Of a stretch of 12,598 nt of DNA, positions 6,333 through 12,598 are shown piece by piece. Location: positions 1 to 12,598 of the forward strand of contig JAIJLI010000026.1 of the NCBI GenBank assembly GCA_022722495.1, in the 5' to 3' direction. The first letter of the stretch is position 1; each line of letters starts with the position of its first letter. The DNA is from Dialister sp. (GTDB taxonomy: Bacteria > Bacillota > Negativicutes > Veillonellales > Dialisteraceae). The notes beneath the pieces were generated by a model. The model made no database searches, was not told the DNA's origin, and saw only the letters and a program-made list of their open reading frames with translations. The translations under genes were made by a program, and so were the position numbers.

Positions 6333-6839
6333 ATGAGTTTATTGGATAAGTTTAAAGATCAGTTCGTCGATCGTGATGATGAGGATATGGAAGAGGAGGA
6401 TCTTGGCGAGGAGACGGCTCCCGTCAATCCTGCTCAGCCCGTCCCGCCGCGTCCGGCAGCTGTCCGCGGTATCGGCAGAAGTGCTGTCCCGCGTCAGGCC
6501 GCCAAGCCATACACCATGGTCGTCGTCAGTCCGAAGAGCTACAGTGATGCGGAAAAGATCGGGGATCATCTGAAGGCTATGCGTCCGGTCGTCATGAATA
6601 TGGAAAAAACGGATGCGGATGAAGCCCAGCGTATCGTGGATTTCGTTCAGGGCATCATGTATGCTTTGGATGGCCGCATCGACCAGATCTCTGAAAGCAT
6701 TTATCTCTGCGCGCCGAATAATATGAGCGTTTCCCGTGAGAATTTCGCTGCCTATGCGGATCAGCAGGCAGCTGCACCGGCCGGTGCACCGCAGTGGAAT
6801 GCCCAGCAGCCGCAGGGACCCTCGGCTCCAGAGGCTTGA
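6333..6839 (+). CDS. sepF: Cell division protein SepF (YlmF)
   Basis: A 168-residue protein that anchors FtsZ filaments to the membrane and aids septum formation. The N-terminus (MSLLDKFKDQFVD) has the pattern of the amphipathic membrane-binding helix. Residues about 14-57 are an acidic then proline-rich linker. The SepF core starts near 59 (YTMVVVSPKSYSDAEKIGDHL) and includes RIVDFVQGIMYALDGRI and SIYLCAPNNMSVS, both diagnostic. The C-terminal tail (about 145-168) is rich in Ala, Gln and Pro. AGGAGGAG at 6319-6326 gives a strong ribosome binding site overlapping the ylmE stop region. The stop codon TGA overlaps the ATG of the next gene by one base. Position between ylmE and ylmH is the conserved one. 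Confidence 0.95.
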   Translation: MSLLDKFKDQFVDRDDEDMEEEDLGEETAPVNPAQPVPPRPAAVRGIGRSAVPRQAAKPYTMVVVSPKSYSDAEKIGDHLKAMRPVVMNMEKTDADEAQRIVDFVQGIMYALDGRIDQISESIYLCAPNNMSVSRENFAAYADQQAAAPAGAPQWNAQQPQGPSAPEA

Positions 6840-7261
6840 TGTCTTTCTGGGAAGGGGGTCTGGGCTGGCTGAAAAAGCAGTTCAATGGCCAGGACGAGAA
6901 TGTCTATGACACACAGGCAGAGGAGAGGGAGATACTTCCGGAGGTAGGCGCGCTGCCGGCCCGGAGTCTCCGTCCGCTGGAGGTGGTGATCATGGTACCC
7001 GGTACGTATGCAGATGCACGGCATGGGGTGGATGCTCTTGAAAAAGGGCTCGCCGTTATTGTCGTTTTGAATGACAGTGTGGATGATGAGACAGCCAGCC
7101 GGTTTGTCGATTTCATGAGCGGAGCTGTTTATCTGGCCCACGGAAGCATCGAGCTTCTGAATGATGATGTCCTTATCTGCCTGCCGGAGACTGTACGGCT
7201 CGATAAGGATCGACTGACCGATTTCCAAGGCATCCCTGCCTGGAAAGGACCGAACCTATGA
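6839..7261 (+). CDS. Second, divergent SepF-like protein
   Basis: A 140-residue SepF paralogue. It keeps a short membrane-helix-like start (MSFWEGGLGWLKKQF), an acidic linker to about residue 45, and a SepF core at about 48-125: LEVVIMVPGTYADARHGVDAL, then SRFVDFMSGAVYLAHGSIELL and DVLICLPETVRL. YALDG of the upstream protein is YLAHG here, and the C-terminal low-complexity tail is missing. The start is the ATG at 6839, overlapping the sepF stop (TGATG); an upstream in-frame ATG at 6794 lies inside sepF and gives an unlikely N-terminus. Only a weak AGAGG precedes it, so translation is probably coupled to sepF. It overlaps proC by ATGA. A role in FtsZ ring assembly, possibly by mixed oligomers with SepF, is inference. 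Confidence 0.85.
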   Translation: MSFWEGGLGWLKKQFNGQDENVYDTQAEEREILPEVGALPARSLRPLEVVIMVPGTYADARHGVDALEKGLAVIVVLNDSVDDETASRFVDFMSGAVYLAHGSIELLNDDVLICLPETVRLDKDRLTDFQGIPAWKGPNL

Positions 7262-8055
7262 AAAAGATACTGATCATCGGATGCGGGGCGATGGGAGGAG
7301 CGATCCTCTCCGGCTGCCTTGCCAAAGGTTTATGGAAAAAAGAAGAAGTCTTCGTGAAGGAGCATTCCCTTGCGGCTTCGGAAGAAAAAGCAGCACGATA
7401 CGGAGTCTCTGTCTCCAAAGAGGGGGGCGAAGCCGGTGAGGCGGATCTGGTCATTGTGGCCGTGAAGCCGAACGTGGTTCCTTCTGTGCTGGAAGAATTG
7501 TCCCGGCATGCGCCCCGCCGGGTCCTTTCTATTGTAGCCGCTGTCACGATCGAGACACTGGAAAAGGCTCTTCCGAAGGGGACAGAAGTCATCCGCGTCA
7601 TGCCGAATACCCCGGCCTCTGTCGGAGAAGGCATGGCAGCGATCGCTCCGGGGACATTTGCTTCGGAAGAATTCATCGCTGAGGCAGAGGATATTTTCCG
7701 TGCGCTGGGCAAGGAAGCCGTCGTGACGGAGCGCCAGCTCGATGAGCTTGGTGCGCTCTCCGGCGCAGGTCCGGGATATGCGTTTGTCATCATTGATGCC
7801 CTGGCAGATGCCGGCGTCCTGATCGGTCTTCCCAGAAAGCTTGCCATCGAAGCCGCTGCCCAGACGCTGTATGGCGCAGCCAAGATGGTGCTGGAAACAG
7901 GGAAACACCCGGCTGAGCTGCGGGATCAGGTCACTAGTCCCGGCGGTACCACCATTGCGGGGATCCATGCCATGGAGCGCGCGGGTATCCGCGCTGCACT
8001 GATGGATGGCGTAGAAGCATGCCTCGCAAAATCGGATCAGATGGCGGGGAAATAA
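7258..8055 (+). CDS. proC: Pyrroline-5-carboxylate reductase
   Basis: A 265-residue cytoplasmic enzyme that reduces 1-pyrroline-5-carboxylate to L-proline with NAD(P)H, the last step of proline synthesis. The Rossmann motif GCGAMGG is at residues 8-14. AVKPNV, the EVIRVMPNTPASVGEGM stretch, LSGAGPGYAF and the C-terminal family signature TSPGGTTIAGIHAME are all present, and the length is normal. AAAGGA at 7244-7249 precedes the ATG, which overlaps the stop of the SepF-like gene. proC near sepF is a known arrangement in several lineages; I see no mechanistic link to division in the sequence. Confidence 0.96.
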   Translation: MKKILIIGCGAMGGAILSGCLAKGLWKKEEVFVKEHSLAASEEKAARYGVSVSKEGGEAGEADLVIVAVKPNVVPSVLEELSRHAPRRVLSIVAAVTIETLEKALPKGTEVIRVMPNTPASVGEGMAAIAPGTFASEEFIAEAEDIFRALGKEAVVTERQLDELGALSGAGPGYAFVIIDALADAGVLIGLPRKLAIEAAAQTLYGAAKMVLETGKHPAELRDQVTSPGGTTIAGIHAMERAGIRAALMDGVEACLAKSDQMAGK

Positions 8056-8083
8056 TTAGAAATGATGAGCCAGGAATCAACAT

Positions 8084-8875
8084 ATGAAAGATAGAGAAAA
8101 AATCATTCGTTATTTTGCGGCCACCAGTGACGATGCCAAAGACATGGCGATCCGTCTGCTGGATCTGGCCGATGTTGTCGACCGTGGACGGCCATTTGCT
8201 GTCGGCCCGTTTATGTCGCCTTTTGCCGCGCAGATCGGGCAGACTATCGCAACCCATATGAAGACGGTCACGGTGAAAAGCGAAGGCGGCTATCATGAGG
8301 CAGAGCGCGTGCGCATCGCCTTTTCCAGAGACGACTATGACGGCCCCATCGACTTTGGCATGACACTCCTCTCCGTCACCTGGGATGACCGTTACCGCCT
8401 GATCGGGCATCGGGACGTCTTAGGCTCGCTGATGGGTCTTGGTATCGATCGTGCCGTTCTTGGCGACATCCTCATGCAGGGTGCCGGCTGTCAGATCGTA
8501 GCAGACAGTACCATGGCCGGGTGGATCAGAGACAATTTCCATAAAGTCGCCATGGTCCCTGTCACGGTCAAAGAGATCCCGATGGAGGAGATCGAGCCGC
8601 CGAAGAAAACGGCCAAGGAAGTCCGTGCGACAGTGGCCTCTCTTCGCCTCGATGCCGTCGGGGCAGCGGGCTTTGGTATCTCCCGCTCCAAGATGGTGCA
8701 GGCCGTCGATGACGGGCGCACGGAAGTGAACTGGCAGCCTGCCAAGAGCGCGTCCCAGACGGTGAAGGCAGGCGATATCATCAGCATCCGGGGGCGCGGC
8801 CGCATCGAGATCAAAGAAGAGACCGGTACGAGCCGTAAAGGACGGACGGGGCTTTTGATCGATAGATATAAGTAA
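8084..8875 (+). CDS. ylmH: YlmH-type S4-domain RNA-binding protein
   Basis: A 263-residue protein. Residues 1-170 form the YlmH N-terminal domain, with the diagnostic GHRDVLGSLMGLGIDRAVLGDI near 108-129. An S4 RNA-binding domain follows at about 184-245 (VASLRLDAVGAAGFGISRSK, then KAGDIISIRGRGRI). S4 proteins of this type bind ribosomal RNA or ribosomes, and YlmH has been linked to rescue of stalled 50S subunits in Bacillus. AGGAA at 8072-8076 precedes the ATG. It follows proC by 28 bases and seems to close the operon, because the next 342 bases are repeats. ylmG, which often sits between sepF and ylmH, is not present between these genes. Confidence 0.92.
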   Translation: MKDREKIIRYFAATSDDAKDMAIRLLDLADVVDRGRPFAVGPFMSPFAAQIGQTIATHMKTVTVKSEGGYHEAERVRIAFSRDDYDGPIDFGMTLLSVTWDDRYRLIGHRDVLGSLMGLGIDRAVLGDILMQGAGCQIVADSTMAGWIRDNFHKVAMVPVTVKEIPMEEIEPPKKTAKEVRATVASLRLDAVGAAGFGISRSKMVQAVDDGRTEVNWQPAKSASQTVKAGDIISIRGRGRIEIKEETGTSRKGRTGLLIDRYK

Positions 8876-9182
8876 GGGTTCGGGGTTCAGGTTAATAGGT
8901 TCAATGGGTTCTGTAGGTTCGACAGGTTCATAGATTTCTCATCTTTCGTGAATACCATAGAAGTTTGAAAGCAGGGATTAGTGGCTAGGGATTAGGTTTG
9001 CGATACGGGAAAATCGCTAATTTCAAACCTCCGCGGCGCTTCTGATTGTTATGCGCCGCACCAACCCCTTTGAACCTCTTGAACCTATAGAACCCTCTGA
9101 ACCTCTTTCACACGTAATCATGGGACGGCACGCCCGAGGGGCTAACCCTGAACCCTGAACCTTGAACCCTGAACCCTTGAAC
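8876..9182. repeat. Repeat island with GC-rich hairpin (copy B) and GGTTC/GAACC arrays
   Basis: No gene. The left part (8878-8932) is a run of degenerate GGTTC units, the right part (9066-9180) a run of degenerate GAACC units, so the two could pair. Between them lie GGGATTAGTGGCTAGGGATTAG at about 8977-8998 and the hairpin GCGGCGC (9033-9039) with GCGCCGC (9053-9059), followed by ACCAACC. The block at about 9116-9160 repeats the one before the second binding-protein gene. No clear terminator for ylmH is visible. The promoter of divIVA must lie in or after this block; TTGAAC units near 9160-9180 are possible -35 elements but no strong -10 is seen. Confidence 0.65.
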
Positions 9183-9217
9183 TCATAAGTAAGAATATCA
9201 TTAAAGGAGCATAGATC

Positions 9218-9871
9218 ATGATCACACCGATGGATATTCATAATAAAACATTTTCCGGTCAGATCCGCGGCTATTCGAAGGATGAAGTGAATGCCTTTCT
9301 GGAAGAGCTTGCGAGCGACTATGAAAAGATTTACCGCGAGCACCGTGCGATGGAAGAAGAAATGGACATCATCCGCACGAAGCTCCGCAACTACGAAAAG
9401 ATGGAATCGACCATGTCCCACACGCTGGTCATGGCGCAGGAAACCGCAGATAATGTGAAGAAGAATGCACACAAGGAAGCCGCGCTTTCCATTCAGGAAG
9501 CCCAGAGCGAAGCGCAGAAGATCGTTTCCGATGCCGAAGCAGCTCGTCGCAAGATGAATGCGGATCTGCTGAAGGCAGAAGGCGATATGAATCTGTATAT
9601 CGAAAAGCTCTTGTCAAATTTCAAATCTGCGCTGGCGCTGATCGAAGCAGCCAAAGCTGCTCGTGCGCCGCAGGCGGTGCAGGCGCAGCAGCCGGCAGCT
9701 TCTGACCCGTCTGAACCGACCGCTGAGGCGGAGCTTTCTGCCACGGAAGAAGCAGCAGCACCGGCGGTAGAAGCACCAGCTGTAGAAGCAGAGGAAGCCG
9801 CTCCTGCGCCTGCCGGCGGAAATCTTTTCGATGAGGCGGCTAAGACAGTGGCTCCGAAAGAAGAGAACTAA
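9218..9871 (+). CDS. divIVA: Cell division/polarity protein DivIVA
   Basis: A 217-residue coiled-coil protein that gathers at negatively curved membrane (septum, poles) and recruits division or envelope partners. The N-terminal lipid-binding domain is clear: ITPMDIHNKTFSGQIRGYSK, with the conserved R17-G-Y-S turn, then DEVNAFLEELASDYEKIY. Residues about 30-150 are heptad-like coiled coil with the DivIVA-type stretch AQETADNVKKNAHKEA. Residues about 150-217 are a low-complexity Ala/Pro/Glu tail ending in PKEEN. AAAGGAG (9203-9209) sits eight bases before ATG; an internal Met at residue 5 is less well placed. Synteny after ylmH is the usual Firmicute order. The tail is longer than in many relatives and may vary between strains. 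Confidence 0.94.
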   Translation: MITPMDIHNKTFSGQIRGYSKDEVNAFLEELASDYEKIYREHRAMEEEMDIIRTKLRNYEKMESTMSHTLVMAQETADNVKKNAHKEAALSIQEAQSEAQKIVSDAEAARRKMNADLLKAEGDMNLYIEKLLSNFKSALALIEAAKAARAPQAVQAQQPAASDPSEPTAEAELSATEEAAAPAVEAPAVEAEEAAPAPAGGNLFDEAAKTVAPKEEN

Positions 9872-9875
9872 GCCT

Positions 9876-10733
9876 ATGGAAACAAAGCAGACCGTGACCG
9901 AGTGGGCCAATGACCATCTGGGGCTCACTTTGGCGATCACAAAAAGGCTGCATGAAGAGCAGACCCCCTTTCAGCACATTGAGATCGTCGAGACGGAGCA
10001 GTATGGACGTCTTCTCATCTTAGACGGTGTTTTCCAGACTTCTGTCAAGGATGAGTGGACGTACCATGAAATGATCGCGCATGTCCCGCTCATGATGCAT
10101 CCTCATCCGGAGCGTGTACTCATCATTGGCGGCGGAGACGGCGGCGTTGCACGCGAAGTCTGCCGCCATGAGTGTGTAAAACAGGTGGATCTTTGCGACA
10201 TCGATGGCCGCGTCATCGAGCTTTCTAAGGAATATTTCCCGACGATCTCCAAAGTCCTCCTGGATCCGCCGAAGAAGCTTCATGTCCATGTGGGAGATGG
10301 CATCGCTTTTGCGGCTGCGGTGAAGGACTTTTATGACGTCATCATCATCGACTGCTCTGATCCCATCGGACCGGGCGAAGGACTTTTCACGAGAGAATTC
10401 TACAAAAGCGCCAAGGCGGCTCTTAGAGAAGATGGGCTCATCGTCCAGCAGACCGAGTCCCCGATCGTCCAGCAGAAGACCGTCCACGATGTTTTTGAGG
10501 CGATGCGTGACGTATTCCCCATCGTACGCATGTATTTTTCACACGTGCCGATCTATCCGGAGTGCATGCACTCCTTCATGATCGGGTCGAAGAAATATGA
10601 CCCGCTCACAGCCAAGGTCCGTGAAAACGGCCCGCAGCCGATGAAGTACTACAATAAAAATATCCAGAAAAGCTGCTTTGCCCTTCCGAATTTCATCAAA
10701 GACCTGATCTATAAGGGAAAATATAGTTTTTGA
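9876..10733 (+). CDS. speE: Spermidine synthase (polyamine aminopropyltransferase)
   Basis: A 285-residue cytoplasmic enzyme moving an aminopropyl group from decarboxylated S-adenosylmethionine to putrescine. DEWTYHEMIAHVPL (59-72) forms part of the active site, IGGGDGGVAREV (84-95) binds the nucleotide, VDLCDIDGRVIEL (104-116) carries the acidic residue for the ribose, GDGIAF follows, and IIDCSDPIGPGEGLF (157-171) includes the catalytic aspartate region. Length is normal for the bacterial SpeE family. The chosen ATG is four bases after the divIVA stop and gives the family N-terminus (WANDHLGLTLAI); a start at 9831 would overlap divIVA and add an implausible arginine-rich leader. AAGAAGAG at 9858-9865 is a weak, distant ribosome site, so coupling to divIVA is likely. 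A perfect terminator follows. Confidence 0.94.
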   Translation: METKQTVTEWANDHLGLTLAITKRLHEEQTPFQHIEIVETEQYGRLLILDGVFQTSVKDEWTYHEMIAHVPLMMHPHPERVLIIGGGDGGVAREVCRHECVKQVDLCDIDGRVIELSKEYFPTISKVLLDPPKKLHVHVGDGIAFAAAVKDFYDVIIIDCSDPIGPGEGLFTREFYKSAKAALREDGLIVQQTESPIVQQKTVHDVFEAMRDVFPIVRMYFSHVPIYPECMHSFMIGSKKYDPLTAKVRENGPQPMKYYNKNIQKSCFALPNFIKDLIYKGKYSF

Positions 10734-10762
10734 CAAAAGACGTGCGAAAGCACGTCTTTTGT
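10733..10762 (+). terminator. Intrinsic terminator of divIVA-speE
   Basis: ACAAAAGACGTGC (10733-10745) pairs perfectly with GCACGTCTTTTGT (10750-10762) over a GAAA tetraloop. The symmetric A and T tracts would let it act on both strands. The stem starts at the last base of the speE stop codon. Confidence 0.9.
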
Positions 10763-10767
10763 GGTTG

Positions 10768-11092
10768 TCGGGTTCAAGGTTCAAGGTTCAGGTTGGTGGT
10801 GCGGCGCATTATCATTTAGAAGCGCCGCGAATGATTTGAGAATATCGTAAGATGGGGTTCTTCTTGGAGAAGGGGATGTCCGAAGGGCAGAGAATAGAGT
10901 GGTCCGCAGGGGTACAACTCTATGTAGTGGTCAGCATCTCATCTGCGGCAATCTGTGTTCTGGCTATACCAAGCGCACAGACAACTTTTCTGCAGAACTC
11001 TGTCTCTTCGAGGCAGTCTATCCCTGGCCTTCGGTCTGCTTCTTCTCTAAGGGGCGACGTATTTTACGTTATTCTCAAAACTTGCTGCGTTT
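10768..11092. repeat. Composite repeat: GGTTCA units, hairpin copy C, and a ~220-bp module
   Basis: Right after the terminator come GGTTGTCGGGTTCAAGGTTC and the hairpin GCGGCGC (10801-10807) with GCGCCGC (10822-10828). From about 10852 to 11092 lies a module that recurs inverted at 12181-12403 with about 80 percent identity and essentially no gaps. The module's own ends are inverted copies of each other (TTTGAGAATATCGTAAGAT at about 10836-10854 against the complement of 11057-11087). An 87-codon frame (10852-11115) spans it and matches a frame in the other copy, but substitutions between copies fall evenly on the three codon positions (about 14, 13 and 13), so it is treated as non-coding. Confidence 0.7.
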
Positions 11093-11166
11093 CTATTATA
11101 TATATTTTGCGCTGAACTACAACCCCGAACCCATCCACCTGAACTCTGCACCCCCTTTCCTTCCCA

Positions 11167-11175
11167 TGATATAAT
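11167..11175 (+). promoter_or_regulatory. Extended -10 element before the LysR-type gene
   Basis: TGA followed by TATAAT (11170-11175) is a perfect extended -10; no good -35 is seen 17 bases upstream. The predicted start near 11182 leaves a leader of about 27 nt before the ATG at 11209. Confidence 0.6.
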
Positions 11176-11208
11176 GAGAAAAATGGTTTCATGAAAGGAG
11201 CGATTTCC

Positions 11209-12087
11209 ATGGAAATTCGTGTGTTGAAATATTTTCTCATGGTCGCGCGTGAGGAGAGCATCACGAAGGCGGCCAGCCGCCTCCACATCACGCAGCCGAC
11301 GCTGTCGCGCCAGATGGCGGACCTCGAAGCGGATATGGGCGTCTCGCTCCTGGATCGGAGCGGACGCAAGATCGCATTGACGCCGGAAGGCATTCTTCTT
11401 CGCCGACGCGCCGAAGAGATCGTCTCTCTGGTCGACAAGACGGAGATGGAAGTCTCGCAGGCGGCAGAAAATCTGGAAGGCACCATCAGCGTGGCAGGAG
11501 GGGATCTCTCGCAGGCACGTGATTTCGTGCGTCTCATTAAGGAATTCCAGACACTCCATCCTTTTGTATGTTTCCGCTATTACACGGACATCACGCCTTA
11601 CATTTGTGAATGTATGGATCATGGCTGCGTCGATGTGGGCCTCCTTGTGCAGCCTTTCGATAGGGAGAAGTATGAGTCACGCCCCATCGGAAAACCGAGC
11701 CGGATGGGGGTGTATATGCGTGCGGATGATCCGCTCGCCAAGAAGCCGGAAGTATGGATGAAAGACCTTGAAGGCCGCCCTCTGCTGCAGGGGCTTCGTC
11801 CAGATCTTGATGCGATGCTCTTTGCCAGACATACGGATAAGGATAGCCATCCTGCCATGATCGAGTGTGACCTCCCCATGAACCGGGCTATCATGGTCGA
11901 TGAGGGCATGGGCTATTTTATTGCCGGGGAGGGTGTACTCCCCTTTCTTGATGAACATCGGATCTGTTTCAGACCGATCGGAGAAAAGCCGCAGTATATC
12001 TACACATTTCTTGCGTGGCGCAGAAATCAGCCCTTCAGTCGTGTCACGAAAACGTTCATTGAGTTTTTGAAAGAGAAGTTGAAGTGA
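11209..12087 (+). CDS. LysR-type transcriptional regulator
   Basis: A 292-residue DNA-binding regulator. The winged helix-turn-helix occupies residues 1-60: MEIRVLKYFLMVAREESITK, then AASRLHITQPTLSRQMADLE with the recognition helix, and LLDRSGRKIALTPEG for the wing. A linker helix leads to a two-lobe effector-binding domain (about 90-292), with WRRNQPFSRVTKTFIEFLKE at the C-terminus. AAAGGAG at 11194-11200 lies nine bases before this ATG; an ATG at 11191 would begin inside that site, so 11209 is preferred. It stands alone, with its own promoter and terminator, and no divergent gene is present within the window upstream, where LysR targets often lie. Its effector and targets are unknown. Confidence 0.93.
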   Translation: MEIRVLKYFLMVAREESITKAASRLHITQPTLSRQMADLEADMGVSLLDRSGRKIALTPEGILLRRRAEEIVSLVDKTEMEVSQAAENLEGTISVAGGDLSQARDFVRLIKEFQTLHPFVCFRYYTDITPYICECMDHGCVDVGLLVQPFDREKYESRPIGKPSRMGVYMRADDPLAKKPEVWMKDLEGRPLLQGLRPDLDAMLFARHTDKDSHPAMIECDLPMNRAIMVDEGMGYFIAGEGVLPFLDEHRICFRPIGEKPQYIYTFLAWRRNQPFSRVTKTFIEFLKEKLK

Positions 12088-12094
12088 GGGAAAA

Positions 12095-12118
12095 CATCTG
12101 CGAAAGCAGGTGCTTTTT
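12095..12118 (+). terminator. Intrinsic terminator of the LysR-type gene
   Basis: CATCTGC (12095-12101) pairs with GCAGGTG (12106-12112), one G-U pair, over a GAAA tetraloop, followed by C and six T. The loop and flanks resemble the terminator after speE. Confidence 0.8.
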
Positions 12119-12410
12119 TGGTTGTCGGGTTCAAGGTTCAGGGTTCAGGTTGGTGGTGCGGCGCAAAATATGATAGAAGCGCCGCAAGTTTTGAGATTAA
12201 CGTAAAATGCGTCGCCCCTTGGAGAAGGGGCAGGCCGAAGGCCAGGGATAGACTGCCTTGAAGAGGCAGAATTCTGCAGAACGTTCATCGAGGAGCTTGG
12301 GATAGCAGGAATACCGATTGATGCAGATAGTATGCTGACCGCTACGTAGAGTTGTGCCCCTTTGGGGCACTCTATCTTCTGCCTTTCGGGCATCCCCTTC
12401 TCTAAGTAAT
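12119..12410. repeat. Composite repeat: GGTTCA units, hairpin copy D, and the ~220-bp module
   Basis: The order after the terminator is the same as after speE: GGTTGTCGGGTTCAAGGTTC, then GCGGCGC (12158-12164) with GCGCCGC (12179-12185). The module at about 12181-12403 then follows in the opposite orientation to the one at 10852-11092. Short stems GTGCCCC/GGGGCAC (12353-12359, 12364-12370) and CCCCTT..AAGGGG (near 12216-12230) occur inside. An 82-codon minus-strand frame (12145-12393) is the counterpart of the frame in the other copy and is not supported as a gene. No gene is seen from 12088 to the end of the window. Confidence 0.7.
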
Positions 12411-12435
12411 GCTATTAAGTTAAGGAAATCGTTAG
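12411..12435. repeat. 25-bp sequence repeated inverted at 169-193
   Basis: The 25 bases starting GCTATTAAGTTAAGG are an exact inverted copy of 169-193. At 169 the sequence continues past the shared part as GCTACGTA (read on the minus strand), while here it is cut at TAG by the palindromic element that starts at 12435. This suggests that element inserted at the TA of this repeat. Confidence 0.7.
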
Positions 12436-12594
12436 GGAAACACTGATTAAATCGTTGTTCGATTTGACTCTTGCATTTTCATGCAAAGCGAGGAATAATC
12501 CGACGCGAATAGCTCGCTATTCGCGTCGAATGTCTCCTAGCTTTGTATAAAAATCCAAGAATGAAATCCGATAATGATTTAATCAGTGTTTCCT
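12435..12594. mobile_element. Palindromic MITE-like element, copy 2
   Basis: About 160 bp, starting GGGAAACACTGATTAAATCG and closing with TTTAATCAGTGTTTCCT. The two 79-base arms match at about 64 positions when one is inverted, with a tip GCGAATAGC-TC-GCTATTCGC near 12506-12525. TA flanks both ends (12433-12434 and 12595-12596). It shares the ends and much of the left arm (GAGGAATAA, GACGCGAATAGC) with the copy at 3930-4090. It is complete within the window, with four bases to spare, and encodes no protein. Confidence 0.72.
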
Positions 12595-12598
12595 TAAT

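Noticed and set aside
8875..9217. Possible CRISPR array in the GGTTC/GAACC repeat region
   Set aside because: The units are 5-8 bases, degenerate and without spacers of constant length; no cas genes are nearby.
9831..9875. Longer N-terminus for speE starting inside divIVA
   Set aside because: It would add a basic 15-residue leader unlike the family and overlap divIVA; the 9876 ATG restores the usual start.
10852..11115. 87-codon frame whose translation resembles that of the minus-strand frame at 12145-12393
   Set aside because: The two copies differ about equally at codon positions 1, 2 and 3 (about 14, 13 and 13 by hand count), which shows no selection on protein; the similarity comes from a shared DNA repeat.

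Overview
The window looks like a chromosomal stretch from a low-GC-lineage Firmicute of moderate GC content. The order ylmE, sepF, proC, ylmH, divIVA is the Firmicute cell-division-associated ylm cluster. Together with T-box control, and with long gaps filled by dispersed palindromic repeats, this fits a Negativicute such as Dialister. The genus is an inference from gene order and repeat style, not from any marker gene. All nine or so supported genes lie on the + strand.

Layout. Positions 1-738 hold no gene: a back-to-back pair of palindromic repeats, an AT-rich stretch, then a promoter and a roughly 165-nt structured leader. Next come an AAT-family amino-acid permease (739-2157) and its terminator. 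A clean promoter (2296-2324) then feeds a T-box leader with one specifier-type domain but two successive antiterminator/terminator units. The leader sits in front of a lipoprotein of the TrpX-type ABC substrate-binding family (2746-3735). A close paralogue (4284-5264) follows after a nested repeat island. No ABC permease or ATPase gene accompanies either one.

From an extended -10 promoter near 5560 runs a tight operon: ylmE (PLP-binding YggS/YlmE family), sepF, a second divergent sepF overlapping the first, proC, and ylmH (S4 RNA-binding). ylmG, often found in this cluster, is absent from the window. After a 342-bp repeat-filled gap come divIVA and, 4 nt later, speE (spermidine synthase-like), ending at a strong terminator. 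The right end carries a LysR-type regulator between two copies of one repeat family.

How it fits together. The left half concerns amino-acid uptake, with charged-tRNA sensing of at least one binding protein. The middle concerns septum assembly (SepF bridging FtsZ to membrane, DivIVA at curved membrane), with housekeeping PLP, proline, ribosome-associated and polyamine functions co-transcribed or adjacent.

The gaps contain at least four repeat types: a ~160-bp near-perfect palindrome flanked by TA (two copies, MITE-like); a 28-bp GC-rich hairpin (four copies, two per orientation) with degenerate TGAACCT-type short repeats; a ~220-bp module (two copies, inverted to each other); and an inverted repeat of the 'HPERSRGI' type, interrupted by one of the TA-flanked palindromes. 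The most notable observations are the double-antiterminator T-box, the orphan duplicated binding proteins, the tandem SepF pair and the nested palindromes.
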